NCBI GenBank assembly: GCA_030589965.1
Contig: JAUUZM010000182.1
Span: forward strand, 1-6,736
Direction of reading: 5' to 3'
Length of the DNA stretch: 6,736 bases
DNA from: Bacteroides sp.
Lineage (GTDB): Bacteria; Bacteroidota; Bacteroidia; Bacteroidales; SM23-62
Made by a program: the position numbers and the translations under genes. Of this stretch, positions 5,923 to 6,736 are shown piece after piece. Position 1 is the stretch's first letter, and each line of letters starts with the position of its first letter. Under the pieces are notes generated by a model. That model ran no database searches. It saw nothing but the letters and a program-made list of their open reading frames with translations, and was not told the DNA's origin.

Positions 5923-6736
5923 TTATTTTTCTAAGCCGGCTGCCTGGTTTGCTGTAATGGCTGCAAGATTTACGATATCTGATACAGAACATCCCCGGGA
6001 GAGATCATTGATTGGTGCAGCCATTCCCTGGAGGACTGGACCGATAGCTTCTGCATGAGCCAGTCTTTGTACCAGTTTGTAGGCAATGTTCCCGACATCA
6101 AGAGAAGGAAAGACCAGTACATTGGCTTTTCCTGCAATGCTGCTCTCCGGTGCTTTTTTTCTTCCAATGGCATCTATTATGGCTGCATCAGCCTGGAGTT
6201 CACCGTCAATTTGAATGTCCGGTGCCATTTCCCTGGCAAGTTTGGTTGCATTCACTACTTTATCTACCATCTCATGCCTGGCAGATCCTTTGGTGGAAAA
6301 ACTCAGCATCGCTACTCTTGGCTCAAATCCTGCTATGGCTCTTGTGGTTCCGGCAGTAGCAACTGCGATTTCAGCAAGTTCCTTTTCTGTCGGATTCGGG
6401 TGTACTGCACAATCGGCAAAGACTATAAGTCCATCCTCTCCGAATTCCTTATCCTTGAGAATCATAATGAAAGCTCCTGACACCACGCTGATTCCAGGCA
6501 TTGTTTTTACATACTGGAAGGCAGGACGTAATACATCACCTGTTGCATTCATGGCACCGGCCACCTCACCGTCAGCATCCCCGTTCTTTATCATCAGAGG
6601 GCCCAAATAGAGGGGGTCCTCTATGAGTTTTGAAGCCTCTTCCCTGCGGAGACCTTTATGCTTCCTGATCTCCAACATCAGGTCAATATATTCCTCTTTC
6701 TTTTCATGGGCCAGGGGATCAATAATGGTGGCTTTA
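5923..6736 (-). CDS. pta: Phosphate acetyltransferase, 5' end outside window
   Basis: The enzyme makes acetyl phosphate and CoA from acetyl-CoA and phosphate (EC 2.3.1.8), feeding AckA; it acts in the cytoplasm. The frame has no stop up to the right edge: codons before the Met at 6678 encode K-A-T-I-I-D-P-L-A-H and so on, which fits the family, so that Met is internal. About 270 residues are visible of a usual 330 or so for the single-domain form, and about 60 N-terminal residues are missing. Conserved blocks are N-G-D-A-D-G, F-A-D-C-A-V-H-P-N-P-T, M-L-S-F-S-T-K-G-S-A, D-G-E-L-Q-A-D-A-A, N-V-L-V-F-P-S-L-D-V-G-N-I-A-Y-K and G-P-V-L-Q-G. In S-R-G-C-S-V-S-D the Ser, Arg and Asp match the active-site Ser309, Arg310 and Asp316 of the M. 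thermophila enzyme. An extra N-terminal regulatory domain (the long Pta type) cannot be excluded. Confidence 0.95.
   Translation of the reverse strand, partial: KATIIDPLAHEKKEEYIDLMLEIRKHKGLRREEASKLIEDPLYLGPLMIKNGDADGEVAGAMNATGDVLRPAFQYVKTMPGISVVSGAFIMILKDKEFGEDGLIVFADCAVHPNPTEKELAEIAVATAGTTRAIAGFEPRVAMLSFSTKGSARHEMVDKVVNATKLAREMAPDIQIDGELQADAAIIDAIGRKKAPESSIAGKANVLVFPSLDVGNIAYKLVQRLAHAEAIGPVLQGMAAPINDLSRGCSVSDIVNLAAITANQAAGLEK

Larger units (their letters stand above)
1607..6736 (-). other. Predicted fermentation operon pta - hbd-like - ackA - ptb - buk
   Basis: Five same-strand genes follow one another with gaps of 20, 15, 4 and 74 bp and no convincing terminator or full promoter pattern between them, so a single transcript is likely. 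The promoter lies beyond the right edge. All four internal starts are preceded by A/T-rich bases without a Shine-Dalgarno motif, which is normal in Bacteroidetes. Functionally the set holds two complete phosphotransacylase plus acyl kinase pairs, one for acetyl-CoA and one for butyryl-type acyl-CoA, around a hydroxyacyl-CoA dehydrogenase-like gene. No terminator is visible after the last gene, whose stop abuts the convergent dehydrogenase. Confidence 0.75.

Noticed and set aside
6055..6610. Plus-strand open frames opposite pta
   Set aside because: They mirror conserved pta codons and have no independent motif or plausible start context.
6679..6736. Treating the Met at 6678 as the pta start
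   Set aside because: The frame continues without a stop to the window edge and encodes residues that fit the Pta family, so the Met is internal and the gene is truncated by the window.

Overview
The window looks like chromosomal DNA of an anaerobic or facultatively anaerobic member of the Bacteroidetes (Bacteroidota), probably Bacteroidales/Marinilabiliales-like. This rests on three things: the gene set, the absence of Shine-Dalgarno motifs (the 20 bases before each start in the main operon are A/T-rich), and promoter-like sequences of the Bacteroidetes TTTG / TAnnTTTG type. The placement is an inference from composition and family knowledge, not from a search.

Left part (1-1610). The first 121 bases are the 5' end of a minus-strand SlyD-like FKBP prolyl isomerase cut by the window edge, with a candidate promoter and a perfect 14-bp palindrome just upstream. 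Next is a minus-strand gene for a small secreted or outer-membrane beta-barrel-like protein (223-813). Across a short divergent gap lies a plus-strand short-chain dehydrogenase/reductase (897-1610). Its stop codon overlaps that of the convergent butyrate kinase gene within a shared TTAA.

Right part (1607-6736). Five minus-strand genes form one tightly packed operon, in transcription order: pta (5' end outside the window), a 3-hydroxybutyryl-CoA dehydrogenase-like gene, ackA, ptb and buk. Gaps are 20, 15, 4 and 74 bp. Pta plus AckA convert acetyl-CoA to acetate through acetyl phosphate. Ptb plus Buk convert butyryl-CoA, or branched short-chain acyl-CoAs, to the free acid through the acyl phosphate. 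Each pair yields one ATP per acyl-CoA by substrate-level phosphorylation, so the operon is a two-channel acyl-CoA-to-ATP module for fermentation. No thiolase, crotonase, butyryl-CoA dehydrogenase or CoA transferase is present in the window, so the source of butyryl-CoA cannot be read here.

The most unusual item is the dehydrogenase-like protein between pta and ackA. Its NAD-binding fold and C-terminal domain are well preserved. However, the catalytic His of the family's H-F-F-N-P motif is Asn and the motif's Asn is His, and a second active-site Asn appears to be Thr. It may be a divergent enzyme, or a non-catalytic acyl-CoA/NAD-binding protein. I saw no RNA genes, CRISPR arrays, insertion sequences or other mobile elements.
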